A DNA stretch of 64,000 nucleotides from VAXT01 sp963850415 (GTDB lineage: Bacteria > Actinomycetota > Thermoleophilia > Gaiellales > Gaiellaceae): contig CAWKLE010000003.1 of NCBI GenBank assembly GCA_963850415.1, positions 434,001 through 498,000 on the forward strand, in the 5' to 3' direction. Each line of letters opens with the position of its first letter. Position 1 is the first letter of the stretch. Position numbers and translations under genes: made by a program. Positions 41,691-52,418 of this stretch are shown in pieces. The notes under the pieces were generated by a model. That model was not told the DNA's origin, did no database searches, and saw only the letters and a list, made by a program, of their open reading frames with translations.

Positions 41691-42181
41691 TCGGCGCCTC
41701 CGTCGACGTCGAGGGCGCGCTGCTCCTGCTGAAGGCTGCGTTCCTCGTCCTGCTCTACCTCTTCATCTGGCGGATTGTCCGCACCGCGAGCCGCGACCTC
41801 CGCCTGCCTCAGGAGAGCTTCGTCCTCGGCCCGCAGCAGGCCGCAGCCGCCGGGCTCCGGCCGGAGCCGCAACCGGAGCCGCAGATGGGCCGGCTCGTCG
41901 TGATCAGGAGCACCGCAATCGACGAGAACACCGAGTACGAGCTCGATTCGACGGGCATCTCGATCGGCCGCGGCGGCCCAAACGACGTCCGGCTGGACGC
42001 GGACGACTACGCTTCCGCGAACCACGCCCGCGTCGAGCCACGGCGCGACGGCGTCTGGATCGAAGACGTGGGATCGACCAACGGCACGTTCGTCAACGGC
42101 GTCCGGCTGAGCCGGGCGCGCAAGCTTGCCGCGGGCGACCTCGTCCGCGTGGGCGACACGGACCTGAGGTTCGAGACATGA
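41687..42181 (+). CDS. fhaB: FhaB/FipA-like FHA-domain protein
   Basis: 164 residues: one N-terminal transmembrane helix ('LLLLKAAFLVLLYLFIW'), a Pro/Glu-rich linker and a C-terminal FHA domain ('GISIGRGGPNDVRLDADDYA', 'SANHARVE', 'VGSTNGTFVNGVRLSRARK'). Mycobacterial FhaB (FipA) links the kinases to FtsZ/FtsQ at the septum. Start ATG 41687 overlaps the fhaA stop (ATGA). Confidence 0.92.
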   Translation: MIGASVDVEGALLLLKAAFLVLLYLFIWRIVRTASRDLRLPQESFVLGPQQAAAAGLRPEPQPEPQMGRLVVIRSTAIDENTEYELDSTGISIGRGGPNDVRLDADDYASANHARVEPRRDGVWIEDVGSTNGTFVNGVRLSRARKLAAGDLVRVGDTDLRFET

Positions 42182-42354
42182 GTCGTACTCCGGAAGGTGC
42201 CTGCGCGTTCCTCGGGCGCCGCTGCGGGCGCGGGGCCGGAGGGCACAGTATTCGCAATACGGGCCCGGAGAGCACCGTGTTCGCAGCGGCGCCAGGCGGC
42301 GACGGAGGCCGGCTCCGCCGGCCGGGAGCCGTCGCCGGCGAGGGGCACGCATGA
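42178..42354 (+). other. 58-codon open frame between fhaB and pstP, doubtful
   Basis: An ATG overlapping the fhaB stop (ATGA) opens a 58-codon frame whose own stop overlaps the pstP ATG (ATGA). The coupling is perfect on both sides, but the predicted product is mostly Gly, Arg and Ala ('GRRCGRGAGGHSIRNTGPES') and the middle is a large inverted repeat. It may simply be a repeat inserted in a once-short linker that happens to stay open. I do not claim a real protein. Confidence 0.25.
42215..42293. repeat. Large inverted repeat between fhaB and pstP
   Basis: Arms GGCGCCGCTGCG (42215-42226) and CGCAGCGGCGCC (42282-42293) are perfect 12-mers. The centre has a second perfect hairpin, GTATT-CGC-AATAC (42248-42260). 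The whole could form a long cruciform or RNA hairpin inside the operon transcript and may dampen expression of the genes that follow. Confidence 0.75.
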
Positions 42355-43373
42355 GCCAGCTGGGTCGCAGCACGGGGCTCTCGCATCCGGGGCGCAGGCG
42401 CCGCCGCAACGAGGACGCCTGGGTCTGCCATCCGCCGCTGTTCGCCGTCGCGGACGGCATGGGCGGCGCGCGCGGCGGCGAGATCGCGTCCCGGGTCGCG
42501 GCCACCGCGCTCGGCGAGACGGTCGACGGGAGCGGCGAGGCGCGCGTGGTCGCGCTCATCCAGGAGGCGAACCGCCAGGTCTACGAGCGTGCGCGCGAGG
42601 ACTCGGACGCCTCGGGCATGGGCACGACGATCACGGTCGCCCTGTTCGAGAGCGGAATCGTCTCCATCGGCCACGTCGGAGACTCGCGTGCGTACCTGAT
42701 CCGTGAACGGAAAGTCGACCAGCTGACCGAGGATCACTCGCTCGTCGCGGAACTCGTTCGGAGCGGCCGGCTGTCGCCCGAGGAAGCGGAGTCGCACCCG
42801 CAGCGCTCGGTCATCACGCGCGCGCTCGGAACCGATCCCGACGTGGACGTCGACTCGTTCTCCGTCGAGGCCAAGCCCGGCGACCTGTTCCTGATCTGCT
42901 CCGACGGGCTCACGTCGATGGTCGGGGACGAGGAGATCCTCGACGTCGTCGAGCCGCGCCGCGACGACCTCGACGGCGCCGCGAAGGAGCTCGTCGCCGC
43001 GGCCAACCGAAGCGGCGGCGAGGACAACATCACGGTCGTCTTCTTCGAGGTCGTCGAGGACGGCGCAGCGGCCCAGGCCCCGGGCGAGACGAAGCCGATG
43101 CCCGCGCTCGGGGACGCGCCCCAGCCGCAGGCGGACGAGGACACGCTGACCGAGGCCGACGGCGTGCCCGTCATCGACACGATGGTGGTTCCACCCGAGC
43201 AAGCGCGCGCCATGGCCGGCACGCGCACCGACGGCGACTCCCGCCTCTTCGCCGAGGAGGAACGAGAGGCCAAGCCGCACTTCGGCGTGCAGGCGGCGCG
43301 CATGATCATCGCGCTCGCGGTGATCGCGGGCCTCCTCCTGCTCGTGTACTGGCTGTTCGGCCAGAGCCAGTGA
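42351..43373 (+). CDS. pstP: PP2C-type Ser/Thr phosphatase PstP
   Basis: 340 residues: phosphatase domain with 'RRRNEDAWVCHPPLFAVADG' (metal Asp), 'MGTTITVALF', 'SIGHVGDSRAYLIR', 'LFLICSDGLTSMV' and 'NRSGGEDNITVVFFE'. An acidic linker follows, then one C-terminal transmembrane helix ('MIIALAVIAGLLLLVYWLFG'). It dephosphorylates the kinases and substrates of the cluster, opposing PknB. Upstream is the palindromic insert; downstream rodA is coupled by TGATG. Confidence 0.95.
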   Translation: MSQLGRSTGLSHPGRRRRRNEDAWVCHPPLFAVADGMGGARGGEIASRVAATALGETVDGSGEARVVALIQEANRQVYERAREDSDASGMGTTITVALFESGIVSIGHVGDSRAYLIRERKVDQLTEDHSLVAELVRSGRLSPEEAESHPQRSVITRALGTDPDVDVDSFSVEAKPGDLFLICSDGLTSMVGDEEILDVVEPRRDDLDGAAKELVAAANRSGGEDNITVVFFEVVEDGAAAQAPGETKPMPALGDAPQPQADEDTLTEADGVPVIDTMVVPPEQARAMAGTRTDGDSRLFAEEEREAKPHFGVQAARMIIALAVIAGLLLLVYWLFGQSQ

Positions 43374-44665
43374 TGTTCTCGCTCAGCTACCGCAACCGCG
43401 AGCTCGTCAACCTCTTCGTCGTCGCGGTGCTCACGGGCTTCGGGTTCGCGAGCGTCTACATCGCTCGCCAGGACGTCGTCTCCACGGGCTCGCTCTCGTA
43501 CGCGCTCTTCTTCTTCGCCCTCTATCTCGTCGCGCACGTCGTCGCTCGGATCGCGGTTCCGCAGGCCGACCCGTACCTGCTGCCGATGGCGGCGCTCCTG
43601 ACCGCGGTCGGCGTGACCGAGATCTACCGGCTGAACCCGGACAACGCGTTCCGCCAGGGACTCTGGATCGTCGTCGGCGTCGCCGCCTTCTCCGTGACGC
43701 TCCTGCTCCTGCGCTACGACTACCGTCGACTGGAGAGCTACAAGTACCTGTTCGGGCTGGCCGCGATCGGGCTGCTCCTGCTCCCGGCGCTGCCCGTGAT
43801 CGGCGAGACGGTGAACGGCGCGCGGCTCTGGGTCCACGTGGGCGGCATCCAGTTCCAGCCCGGCGAGCTCGCGAAGATCATGCTGATCGTCTTCCTGGCC
43901 GGCTACCTGCGCGAGAAGCGAGAGGTGCTCGCCCAGGGGCGGATCAAGGACTTCGGCCCGCTGCTCGCGATCTGGGGCGCCGCGATGCTCGTCCTCGTCG
44001 AGACGAACGACCTCGGGAGCGGCCTCCTCTACTTCGGGATCTTCCTGGCGATGCTCTACGTCGCGACGGCGCGCGCGTGGTTCGTCGGCGCCGGGCTCGT
44101 GCTGTTCATCGCCGGCACCGCTCTCGTCTACAAGGCCGTGCCGCGGGTCGAGGAGCGGGTGAGCGTCTGGATCGACCCGTGGAAGCACAGCCACACGACC
44201 GGGTACCAGATCATCCAGTCGCTGTTCTCGATCGCGAACGGCGGCTTCGCGGGCAAGGGCTTTGGGAAGGGCGTCTTCGCGACGACGAACGGGCACGACC
44301 TGATTCCGTTCCTGCCGACCGACTTCATCTACTCCGCGCTCGCCCAGGAGCTGGGACTCGTCGGCTCCGCCGCGCTGCTTCTCGTCTACATGCTCTTCTG
44401 CCTGCGCGGGTTCCGGATCGCGATGCTCGCTCAGGACGGCTTCTCGAAGCTGCTCGCGCTCGGGCTCACCTTCGGCTTCGCGCTGCAGACGTTCATCATC
44501 GTCGGCGGCGTCCTGCGGATCATCCCGCTGACCGGGATCACCCTCCCGTTCGTCAGCTACGGAGGATCGAGCGTCGTCGCCAACTTCGTCCTGCTCGCGG
44601 GCCTCCTGCTCGTCTCACACCGTGCGAATGCGTCCAGCCGGCTCGCGCTCGGAGAGCAGCCGTGA
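43373..44665 (+). CDS. rodA: SEDS-family peptidoglycan glycosyltransferase RodA/FtsW
   Basis: 430 residues, about ten transmembrane helices. Key motifs: 'NGARLWVHVGGIQFQPGELA', 'ETNDLGSGLLYFGIFLAML' with the catalytic Asp-type residue, 'WKHSHTTGYQIIQSLFSIAN' followed by 'GGFAGKGFGKGV', 'LPTDFIYSALAQELGLVGSA' and 'GITLPFVSYGGSSVVANFVL'. It polymerises lipid II together with the class B PBP encoded next. I use ATG 43373 (TGATG with pstP); a GTG one codon earlier is equally possible. The end overlaps pbpA (GTGA). Confidence 0.95.
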   Translation: MFSLSYRNRELVNLFVVAVLTGFGFASVYIARQDVVSTGSLSYALFFFALYLVAHVVARIAVPQADPYLLPMAALLTAVGVTEIYRLNPDNAFRQGLWIVVGVAAFSVTLLLLRYDYRRLESYKYLFGLAAIGLLLLPALPVIGETVNGARLWVHVGGIQFQPGELAKIMLIVFLAGYLREKREVLAQGRIKDFGPLLAIWGAAMLVLVETNDLGSGLLYFGIFLAMLYVATARAWFVGAGLVLFIAGTALVYKAVPRVEERVSVWIDPWKHSHTTGYQIIQSLFSIANGGFAGKGFGKGVFATTNGHDLIPFLPTDFIYSALAQELGLVGSAALLLVYMLFCLRGFRIAMLAQDGFSKLLALGLTFGFALQTFIIVGGVLRIIPLTGITLPFVSYGGSSVVANFVLLAGLLLVSHRANASSRLALGEQP

Positions 44666-46125
44666 ACCGTCAGATCACGCGTGTCGCGGTCGTCGGGCTC
44701 GTCCTGCTCGCGTCCCTGATCGTCGGGACGACGTACTGGCAGGCCTGGGCCGCGAACGGGCTCGCCAACCGGCAGGACAACTCGATCCAGCGCGTGGCCG
44801 AGTTCACGGTCAAGCGCGGCAAGATCATCGCCGGCGACGGGCACACGGTCCTCGCCGACAACTACCGGCGCAAGGCCGGCGGGCAGACGCTCTATTTCCG
44901 CAAGTACCCGCAGCGCGGCCTCGCCGCCCACATCGTCGGGTACTCGACCCAGGTGCGCTCGCGGGCCGGCCTCGAGGAGTCCGAGAACGACTTCCTGACC
45001 GGCTCGAACACGAACCTGAGCACGGTGCTCGACACGACGTTCGACAAGCTCAAGGGCCAGACGGTCAAGGGCAACGACCTGCACCTGACTCTGCAACCGA
45101 AGGCTCAGCGGGTGGCGCTGAACGCGCTCGGGGGCAAGTGCGGCGCCGCGGTTGCGCTCGACACGAAGACCGGGGCGATGCTCGTCAGCGTCTCGAGCCC
45201 GACCTACGACCCGAATCTGATCGAGAACCACTTCAAGCTCGCGAGCCGCCCCAAGTTCGGCTGCTCGCCGCTCTTCAACCGGGCCGAATCGGGCCTCTAC
45301 GTCCCGGGCTCCGCGTTCAAGGTCGTGACCGCCTCGGCCGCGCTCGACAGCGGCAAGTTCACCATCGACTCGACGTTCTACGACCCCGGCTTCTGCACCG
45401 AGTACGGCAAGCCGGTCTTCAACTTCGCCGACCAGAACGGGCCCGAGCACTTCGGCACGGTCACCTTCACGCAGGCGCTCCAGCACTCGATCAACGCCGT
45501 CTTCTGCAACATCGGGAAGGCGCTCGGGCCGAGGGCGATCCTCAACCACGCGAAGAGGTTCGGGTTCTATGCGGTGCCGCCGCTCGAGACGCCCGTGAAC
45601 GAGCGGGCGATCAGCGGGCTCTACAACAAGGGCAGGCTGTTCTTCCCGAAGAACGACTTCCAGGTCGACCCGGGCCGGCTCGCCTTCGGCCAGGAGCGGA
45701 TGCTCGTGACGCCGCTCCAGATGGCCATGGTCTCCGCCACGATCGCGAACGGCGGCGTCGTCATGCGGCCGTACGTCGTCGACAAGGTGACCGCCCCGGA
45801 CGGCTCGACCGTGGTCACGACGAAGCCGGATCCGCTCGGGCGGGCCGTCGCCTCGCAGCACGCCTCCGAGATCAACCAGATGATGCAGGCGGTCGTCACC
45901 GGCGGCACGGGCACCGCGGCCCAGATCTCCGGGATCAGGGTGGCCGGCAAGACAGGAACCGCCGAGACGGGTGAGAACCACGTGAACACGACCTGGTTCA
46001 TCGCCTTCGCGCCAGCCGACAATCCGCGCGTGGCCGTCGCGGTCGTCGTCGAGCGCCAGCACGCGACCGGGGGCGAGGTCGCTGCCCCGATCGCCAGGCA
46101 GATCATGGAGGCGCTGCTCCGATGA
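44662..46125 (+). CDS. pbpA: Class B penicillin-binding protein PbpA
   Basis: Transpeptidase that cross-links the glycan made by the SEDS partner. 487 residues: N-terminal transmembrane helix ('VAVVGLVLLASLIVGTTYW'), a dimerisation region, then the penicillin-binding motifs SxxK ('VPGSAFKVVTASAAL'), SxN ('ALQHSINAVFCNI') and KTG ('VAGKTGTAETGENHVNTTW'). GTG start overlaps the rodA stop, and the end overlaps pknB. Matches PbpA of the mycobacterial rodA-pbpA-pknA-pknB cluster, but pknA is absent here. Confidence 0.95.
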   Translation: MNRQITRVAVVGLVLLASLIVGTTYWQAWAANGLANRQDNSIQRVAEFTVKRGKIIAGDGHTVLADNYRRKAGGQTLYFRKYPQRGLAAHIVGYSTQVRSRAGLEESENDFLTGSNTNLSTVLDTTFDKLKGQTVKGNDLHLTLQPKAQRVALNALGGKCGAAVALDTKTGAMLVSVSSPTYDPNLIENHFKLASRPKFGCSPLFNRAESGLYVPGSAFKVVTASAALDSGKFTIDSTFYDPGFCTEYGKPVFNFADQNGPEHFGTVTFTQALQHSINAVFCNIGKALGPRAILNHAKRFGFYAVPPLETPVNERAISGLYNKGRLFFPKNDFQVDPGRLAFGQERMLVTPLQMAMVSATIANGGVVMRPYVVDKVTAPDGSTVVTTKPDPLGRAVASQHASEINQMMQAVVTGGTGTAAQISGIRVAGKTGTAETGENHVNTTWFIAFAPADNPRVAVAVVVERQHATGGEVAAPIARQIMEALLR

Positions 46126-48017
46126 CCCTCTCGGACACGCTCATCAACACGCTCTTCGACGGCCGTTACCGGATCATGCGCAAGCTGGGCTCGGGCGGGA
46201 TGGCCGACGTCTACCTGGCGGAGGACGAGGAGCTCGGACGGCGGGTCGCGATCAAGATCCTGAACGACAAGTACGCGCCCGACGACCAGTTCGTCGAGCG
46301 GTTCCGCCGCGAGGCCAAGAACGCCGCGGGCCTGTCGCATCCGAACATCGTCTCGATCTACGACCGCGGCGAGGCCGAGGGCACGTACTACATCGCGATG
46401 GAGTACCTCGACGGGCGGAGCCTCAAGGAGCTCGTCGTCGCACGCGGGCCGCTCCCGATCCCCGACGCGATCGCGGCCACGCGTCAGGTGCTGGGCGCCC
46501 TTCGGTTCGCTCACCGGAAGGGCGTCGTCCACCGGGACATCAAGCCGCACAACGTGATGGCGGATGCCGACGGGCGCCTGAAGGTGACGGACTTCGGGAT
46601 CGCCCGCGCCGGGGTGAGCCAGATGACCGAGGCAGGATCGATCATCGGCACCGCGCAGTACCTTTCGCCGGAGCAGGCCCGCGGCGCCCCGGTCGACCAG
46701 CGCTCCGACCTCTACTCGATGGGCATCGTGCTCTACGAGATGCTCACCGGCCAGGTGCCGTTCACCGGCGAGAGCCCGGTCGAGATCGCGATGAAGCACC
46801 TCTCCGACCCGCCGCGGCCTCCGTCCCTGCTGCGCACGGACATCCCGCCCGACCTCGACATGGTCGTGCTGCGGGCGCTGGCGAAGAGCCCGGAGGACCG
46901 CTTCCAGACGGCCGAGGAGATGGACGCCGAGCTCGGGCGCGTCGCCGCCGGCGTGGGCGTGACCGCGGAGACGGCCGACGCCGCGACGGCGGTGCTCTCG
47001 GGCGCGGCGCTCGCGAGCGCTCCGACGGCGATCGTCCCGCCGCGCCGGCCCCCGACCGAGGCGCGCCCCTCCTATCGTTACGCGGATCCTCCGCGGCGAC
47101 GGCGTCCCGTTTGGCCGTGGCTGCTCGCGCTGCTCCTGGTCGTGGCGGCCGGAGTCTCCGGCTGGTACGCGTTCGGCAAGATCCAGGACTCGCTGGGCGG
47201 GTCGGGCACGGTGTCGGTGCCGTTCGTCGTCTCGATGCGCGAGGACCTCGCCGTCCAGAAGCTGAACGGTGTGGGACTGGCCGCCGCCGTCCACCGCCGC
47301 CCGAGCGTGACGACGAAGATCGGCCAGGTCTTCCAGCAGGGGACCGTTGCGGGGGCGCGGGTCAACAAGGGGACACAGATCGACATCTACGTCTCCCTGG
47401 GCGCCCCGAAGGTCCACGTGCCGGACGTGATGGGCAAGTCACGCGACAGCGCGATCGCCGAGCTCACCAGCGCGAAGCTCAAATTCAAGCTCCTGCAGGT
47501 CTTCTCGACGGAGGACGCCGGCACGGTCGTCGCCCAGCAGCCGCGCGGTGGAGTGATCGTCGACCAGGGCTCGATCGTGCACATCAACGTCTCGAAAGGG
47601 CTCCAGCCGCTGCAGGTGCCGGACGTCCGCGGGCAGCTGTACGACAACGCCGCCGGGCAGCTGCAGGGAGTCGGTTTCGCAGTCGCACGACGTGACGTCG
47701 AGTCGGCCCAGCCGAAGGACACCGTGATCGACCAGAATCCAGCCGGCGGCGCGTCGCTGGCGCGTGGCGGCACCGTCACGCTCTTCGTCTCGAAGGGACC
47801 GAAGCAGACGACGGTCCCGGACGTGACGAGCCAGGATCAGGACTCCGCCACACAGGTGCTGCAGCAGTCGGGCTTCACGGTCGACGTGCAGGAACAGGAC
47901 ACGACCGACCCGACGCAGGACGGAATCGTCCTCTCCCAGGATCCGGTCGGCGGGAAAAAGGCGAAGCCCGGCACCACGGTGACGATCGTCGTCGGCAGGC
48001 TCGTCGCCGTTCCCTGA
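46122..48017 (+). CDS. pknB: PASTA-domain Ser/Thr kinase PknB
   Basis: 631 residues. Kinase: 'KLGSGGMADVYLAEDEELGR', 'VAIKILNDKY', 'GVVHRDIKPHNVMADADGR', 'VTDFGIARAG', activation loop with 'EAGSIIGTAQYLSPEQARG'. A juxtamembrane segment with Pro/Arg tract follows, then one transmembrane helix ('PWLLALLLVVAAGVSGWYAF') and four extracellular PASTA repeats (starts near 'VPFVVSMREDLAVQ', 'VPDVMGKSRDSAIA', 'VPDVRGQLYDNAAG' and 'VPDVTSQDQDSATQ'). PASTA repeats bind muropeptides or lipid II and gate the kinase. Last gene before ddl, whose ATG overlaps the stop (TGATG). Confidence 0.97.
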   Translation: MTLSDTLINTLFDGRYRIMRKLGSGGMADVYLAEDEELGRRVAIKILNDKYAPDDQFVERFRREAKNAAGLSHPNIVSIYDRGEAEGTYYIAMEYLDGRSLKELVVARGPLPIPDAIAATRQVLGALRFAHRKGVVHRDIKPHNVMADADGRLKVTDFGIARAGVSQMTEAGSIIGTAQYLSPEQARGAPVDQRSDLYSMGIVLYEMLTGQVPFTGESPVEIAMKHLSDPPRPPSLLRTDIPPDLDMVVLRALAKSPEDRFQTAEEMDAELGRVAAGVGVTAETADAATAVLSGAALASAPTAIVPPRRPPTEARPSYRYADPPRRRRPVWPWLLALLLVVAAGVSGWYAFGKIQDSLGGSGTVSVPFVVSMREDLAVQKLNGVGLAAAVHRRPSVTTKIGQVFQQGTVAGARVNKGTQIDIYVSLGAPKVHVPDVMGKSRDSAIAELTSAKLKFKLLQVFSTEDAGTVVAQQPRGGVIVDQGSIVHINVSKGLQPLQVPDVRGQLYDNAAGQLQGVGFAVARRDVESAQPKDTVIDQNPAGGASLARGGTVTLFVSKGPKQTTVPDVTSQDQDSATQVLQQSGFTVDVQEQDTTDPTQDGIVLSQDPVGGKKAKPGTTVTIVVGRLVAVP

Positions 48018-49028
48018 TGGCTCGGCTTCGCGTCGCCGTCGTCATGGGTGGCCGCTCGAGCGAGCACGAGATCTCGCTCGCTTCGGCGCGCTCGGTAATC
48101 GAGGCGCTCGACCCGGCTCGCTACGAGACGGTGACGGTCGAGATCGGACGCGACGGCCGCTGGGAGCTCGGCTTGGACTCGCGGGCCGAGCTGGAGCGGG
48201 ACGGACGATCGGCCGCGGAGACCCTCCCCGTGCCGACCTCGCGCGTCCCCGAGACACTCGGCGGCGTCGACGTCGTCTTTCCCGTGCTCCACGGGCCGTT
48301 CGGCGAGGACGGGACCGTGCAGGGGCTCCTCGAGCTCGCGGACGTGCCCTACGTCGGCGCCGGCGTGACGGCCTCGGCGCTCTGCATGGACAAGGACCTG
48401 TTCAAGTCCGTCCTCCGCGACAAGGGGATCCCCGTCGCGAAGAGCGTCACGCTGCTCCGGAGCCAGGACGGCTTCGAGAATCCGTTCGGGTTCCCCGTGT
48501 TCGTGAAGCCCGCGCGGCTGGGCTCGTCCGTGGGGATCACGAAGGCGCGGAGCGACGAGGAGCTCCGGGCCGGGATCGAGCTCGCGTTCCAGCACGACGA
48601 GAAGGTGCTGGTCGAGGAGCTCGTGCGCGGCGTCGAGGTCGAGTGCAGCGTGCTCGGGAACGAGGAGCCGATCGCGTCGATCCCGGGTGAGATCGAGGCG
48701 AACGCGGACTGGTACGACTTCTCGGCGAAGTACGACGAGGGCGGGATGGAGCTCGTGATCCCGCCGCGCATCTCGGAGGAGGCGATCGAGCGGGTGCAGG
48801 AGGTCTCCGTGCAAGCCTTCCGCGTGACCGACTGCGAGGGCATGGCGCGCGCCGACTGCTTCGTCCGCGACGACGGCGAGGTGCTCGTCAACGAGCTGAA
48901 CACGATCCCAGGCTTCACGGCGACGAGCGTCTACGCGAAGCTCTTCGAGGCGTCCGGAATCCCGTACGAGGAGCTCCTCGAACGCCTCGTGCAACTCGCT
49001 CTCGAGCGCCACGAGCGCCGCGCCAAGC

Positions 49029-49039
<11 letters not shown>
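48017..49039 (+). CDS. ddl: D-alanine--D-alanine ligase
   Basis: Makes the D-Ala-D-Ala dipeptide for peptidoglycan. 340 residues, ATP-grasp: N-terminal 'VVMGGRSSEHEISLASARSV', 'VVFPVLHGPFGEDGTVQGLL', 'PVFVKPARLGSSVGITKA', 'VECSVLGNEEP' and 'GMARADCFVRDDGEVLVNEL', 'NTIPGFTATSVY'. Full length. Coupled to pknB, an unusual but logical addition to the wall-synthesis cluster. Overlaps the convergent kinase gene by 11 bases. Confidence 0.97.
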
Positions 49040-50471
<1,432 letters not shown>

Positions 50472-50499
50472 GGCCTGAAGTTTGGCTAAGGAGGTGCGA

Positions 50500-51825
50500 C
50501 TACGAGCCGAGAACGTTTGCGAGGGCGTCTTCCCAGACCCCGAGCGCCTCGTCGAGCTCGGAGTCGGTGATCACAAGCGGCACCAGGACGCGGATGCAGT
50601 TGCCGTCGGTCCCGGACTTGATCAGCAGGAGGCCGTTCCTCGCCGCCTCCTCGATCACAGCGCTCGCGTCGTCGGCAGCCGGCGCCTTCGTCTGCGGATT
50701 CTCGACGAGCTCGATCGCGAGCATCGCCCCGAGCCCGCGGACGTCGCCGATCCGGTCCCAGCGCTCCTGCCAGGCGATCATCCGCGCCCGAATCGTGTCG
50801 CCGACCGCCTGGGCCTGCTCGACGAGGTTCTCCTCGTCGAAAACGTCGAGCACGGCGAGCGCGGCGGCCTGCGCGACCGGGTTGCCGACGTAGGTTCCGC
50901 CGATCGCGGAATCGGGCGGCGAGTCCATGATCTCCGCCTTGCCGATCACGGCCGAGAGCGGGAGGCCGCCGGCGATCGACTTCGCCATCGTCACGAGATC
51001 CGGCTCGACGCCGTGATGCTGGATGCCCCACATGCGCCCCGTGCGGCCGAACCCCGTCTGCACCTCGTCGACGACGAACACGATGCCGTGCTCGTCACAG
51101 ATCTCCCGCACGCCCTGAACGAACTCCGTCGGCGCGACGACGAAGCCGCCCTCGCCGAGGATCGGCTCCATCACGATCGCGGCCACGCTCTCGGCGGGAA
51201 CCTGCGTCACGAACGCGCGCCGGAGCGACTTGAGCGCCGAGTCGACGTCGATGCCCCGGTACTCGTGTGGGTACGGCACGCGATAGACCTCGGGCGCGAA
51301 CGGGCCGAGGCCCGCCTTGTACGGGTGCGTCTTCGAGGTCATCGTCATCGAAAGCATCGTCCGGCCATGGAACGCGCCCTCGAACGCGATCACGGCAGGC
51401 CGCTTCGTGTACGAGCGCGCGAACTTGATCGAGTTCTCGACCGCCTCGGTGCCCGCGTTGAAGAACGCGGCCTTGGCTGGAGACGTGAACGGCGCCACCG
51501 CGATCAGCCGCTCCGCGAGCTCGACGTAGACCTCGTACGGGACGATCGTGAAGTCCGTGTGCGCGAAGCGGGCCAGCTGCTCCTGCGCGGCCTCGACCAC
51601 CTTCGGGTGCGAGTGGCCCACGTTGAGGCAGCCGACGCCGCCGGTGAAGTCGATGAAGGTGTTGCCGTCGACGTCCGTCAGCGTCGCGCCGCGCCCCTCG
51701 GCGGTGACGATCGGGTGGACGAGCGAAAGCGGCGCCGCGATCACGCGCTCCTTGCGCTCGATGATCTCGCGGGACCTGGGGCCGGGGACCTCGGTCCGCA
51801 GCTCGATCGACTTCGTCATGGCCAT
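50500..51825 (-). CDS. gabT: 4-aminobutyrate aminotransferase-like class III aminotransferase
   Basis: PLP enzyme transferring an amino group, probably from 4-aminobutyrate or a similar omega-amine to 2-oxoglutarate. 441 residues: 'VDGNTFIDFTGGVGCLNVGH', 'FFNAGTEAVENSIKFARSYT', 'AFHGRTMLSMTMTSK', 'MEPILGEGGFVV', 'IVFVVDEVQTGFGRTGRMW' and the PLP Lys in 'VTMAKSIAGGLPLSAV'. TATCTT lies six bases before ATG 51825 with no Shine-Dalgarno. Divergent from pdxH, which supplies the PLP cofactor. Confidence 0.92.
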   Translation of the reverse strand: MAMTKSIELRTEVPGPRSREIIERKERVIAAPLSLVHPIVTAEGRGATLTDVDGNTFIDFTGGVGCLNVGHSHPKVVEAAQEQLARFAHTDFTIVPYEVYVELAERLIAVAPFTSPAKAAFFNAGTEAVENSIKFARSYTKRPAVIAFEGAFHGRTMLSMTMTSKTHPYKAGLGPFAPEVYRVPYPHEYRGIDVDSALKSLRRAFVTQVPAESVAAIVMEPILGEGGFVVAPTEFVQGVREICDEHGIVFVVDEVQTGFGRTGRMWGIQHHGVEPDLVTMAKSIAGGLPLSAVIGKAEIMDSPPDSAIGGTYVGNPVAQAAALAVLDVFDEENLVEQAQAVGDTIRARMIAWQERWDRIGDVRGLGAMLAIELVENPQTKAPAADDASAVIEEAARNGLLLIKSGTDGNCIRVLVPLVITDSELDEALGVWEDALANVLGS

Positions 51826-51862
51826 ACGTTGAAGATACAGCAGCAACCGGCTCTCTGCATAG

Positions 51863-52418
51863 ATGCATAACGAATATTCATCGGACCCTCTCGAGCAGCT
51901 GCGGGCGTGGCTCGACACCGATGTGGTCGCGCTGGCGACGGCGAGCGCTGACGGCGCTCCATCGGTGCGGATGGTGTTGCTCAAGGAGGCGGGCGAGCGC
52001 GGTTGGCTCTTCTTCACGAACTACGAAGGCCGGAAGGCCCGGGAGCTGGCCGACAACCCGCGCGCGGCGATGCTCGTCCACATGCCCGGCCGGCAGATCA
52101 GGGTCGAGGGACCGGTCGAGAAGATCCCGGGAGCGGAGTCCGACGCCTACTGGACGACGCGACCTCGCGGGAGCCAGATCGCGGCATCGGTCTCGACGCA
52201 GAGCAAGCCGGTCGACTCGCGCGAGGAGCTCGAGCGCCGCTTCGCCGAGTTCGAGCAGACGCATCCGGGCGACATCCCGCGACCGGCTCACTGGGGCGGC
52301 TACCGGCTCGTCCCCGAGACCTACGAGTTCTGGGAGCACCGGGAGAACCGCCTCCACGACCGGCTCCGGTACCGGCGGGATCGTGAGCGGCTGGCTGGTC
52401 GAACGTCTCTCGCCCTAG
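51863..52418 (+). CDS. pdxH: Pyridoxamine 5'-phosphate oxidase, frameshifted near the C-terminus
   Basis: Oxidises PNP/PMP to pyridoxal 5'-phosphate with FMN. About 185 residues: 'DPLEQLRAWLDTDVVALATA', 'SVRMVLLKEAGERGWLFFTN', 'RQIRVEGPVEKIPGAESDAY', 'RPRGSQIAASVSTQSKPV' and 'PAHWGGYRLVPETYEFWEHR'. As written, the frame runs on into unrelated residues. One extra base near 52382 hides the usual C-terminus, which in the next frame reads 'SGWLVERLSP' and stops at 52418. I give that stop as the true end. Confidence 0.87.

Noticed and set aside
42178..42354. 58-residue protein between fhaB and pstP
   Set aside because: Its composition and the large palindrome suggest an inserted repeat rather than a gene. 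Kept only as a doubtful entry.
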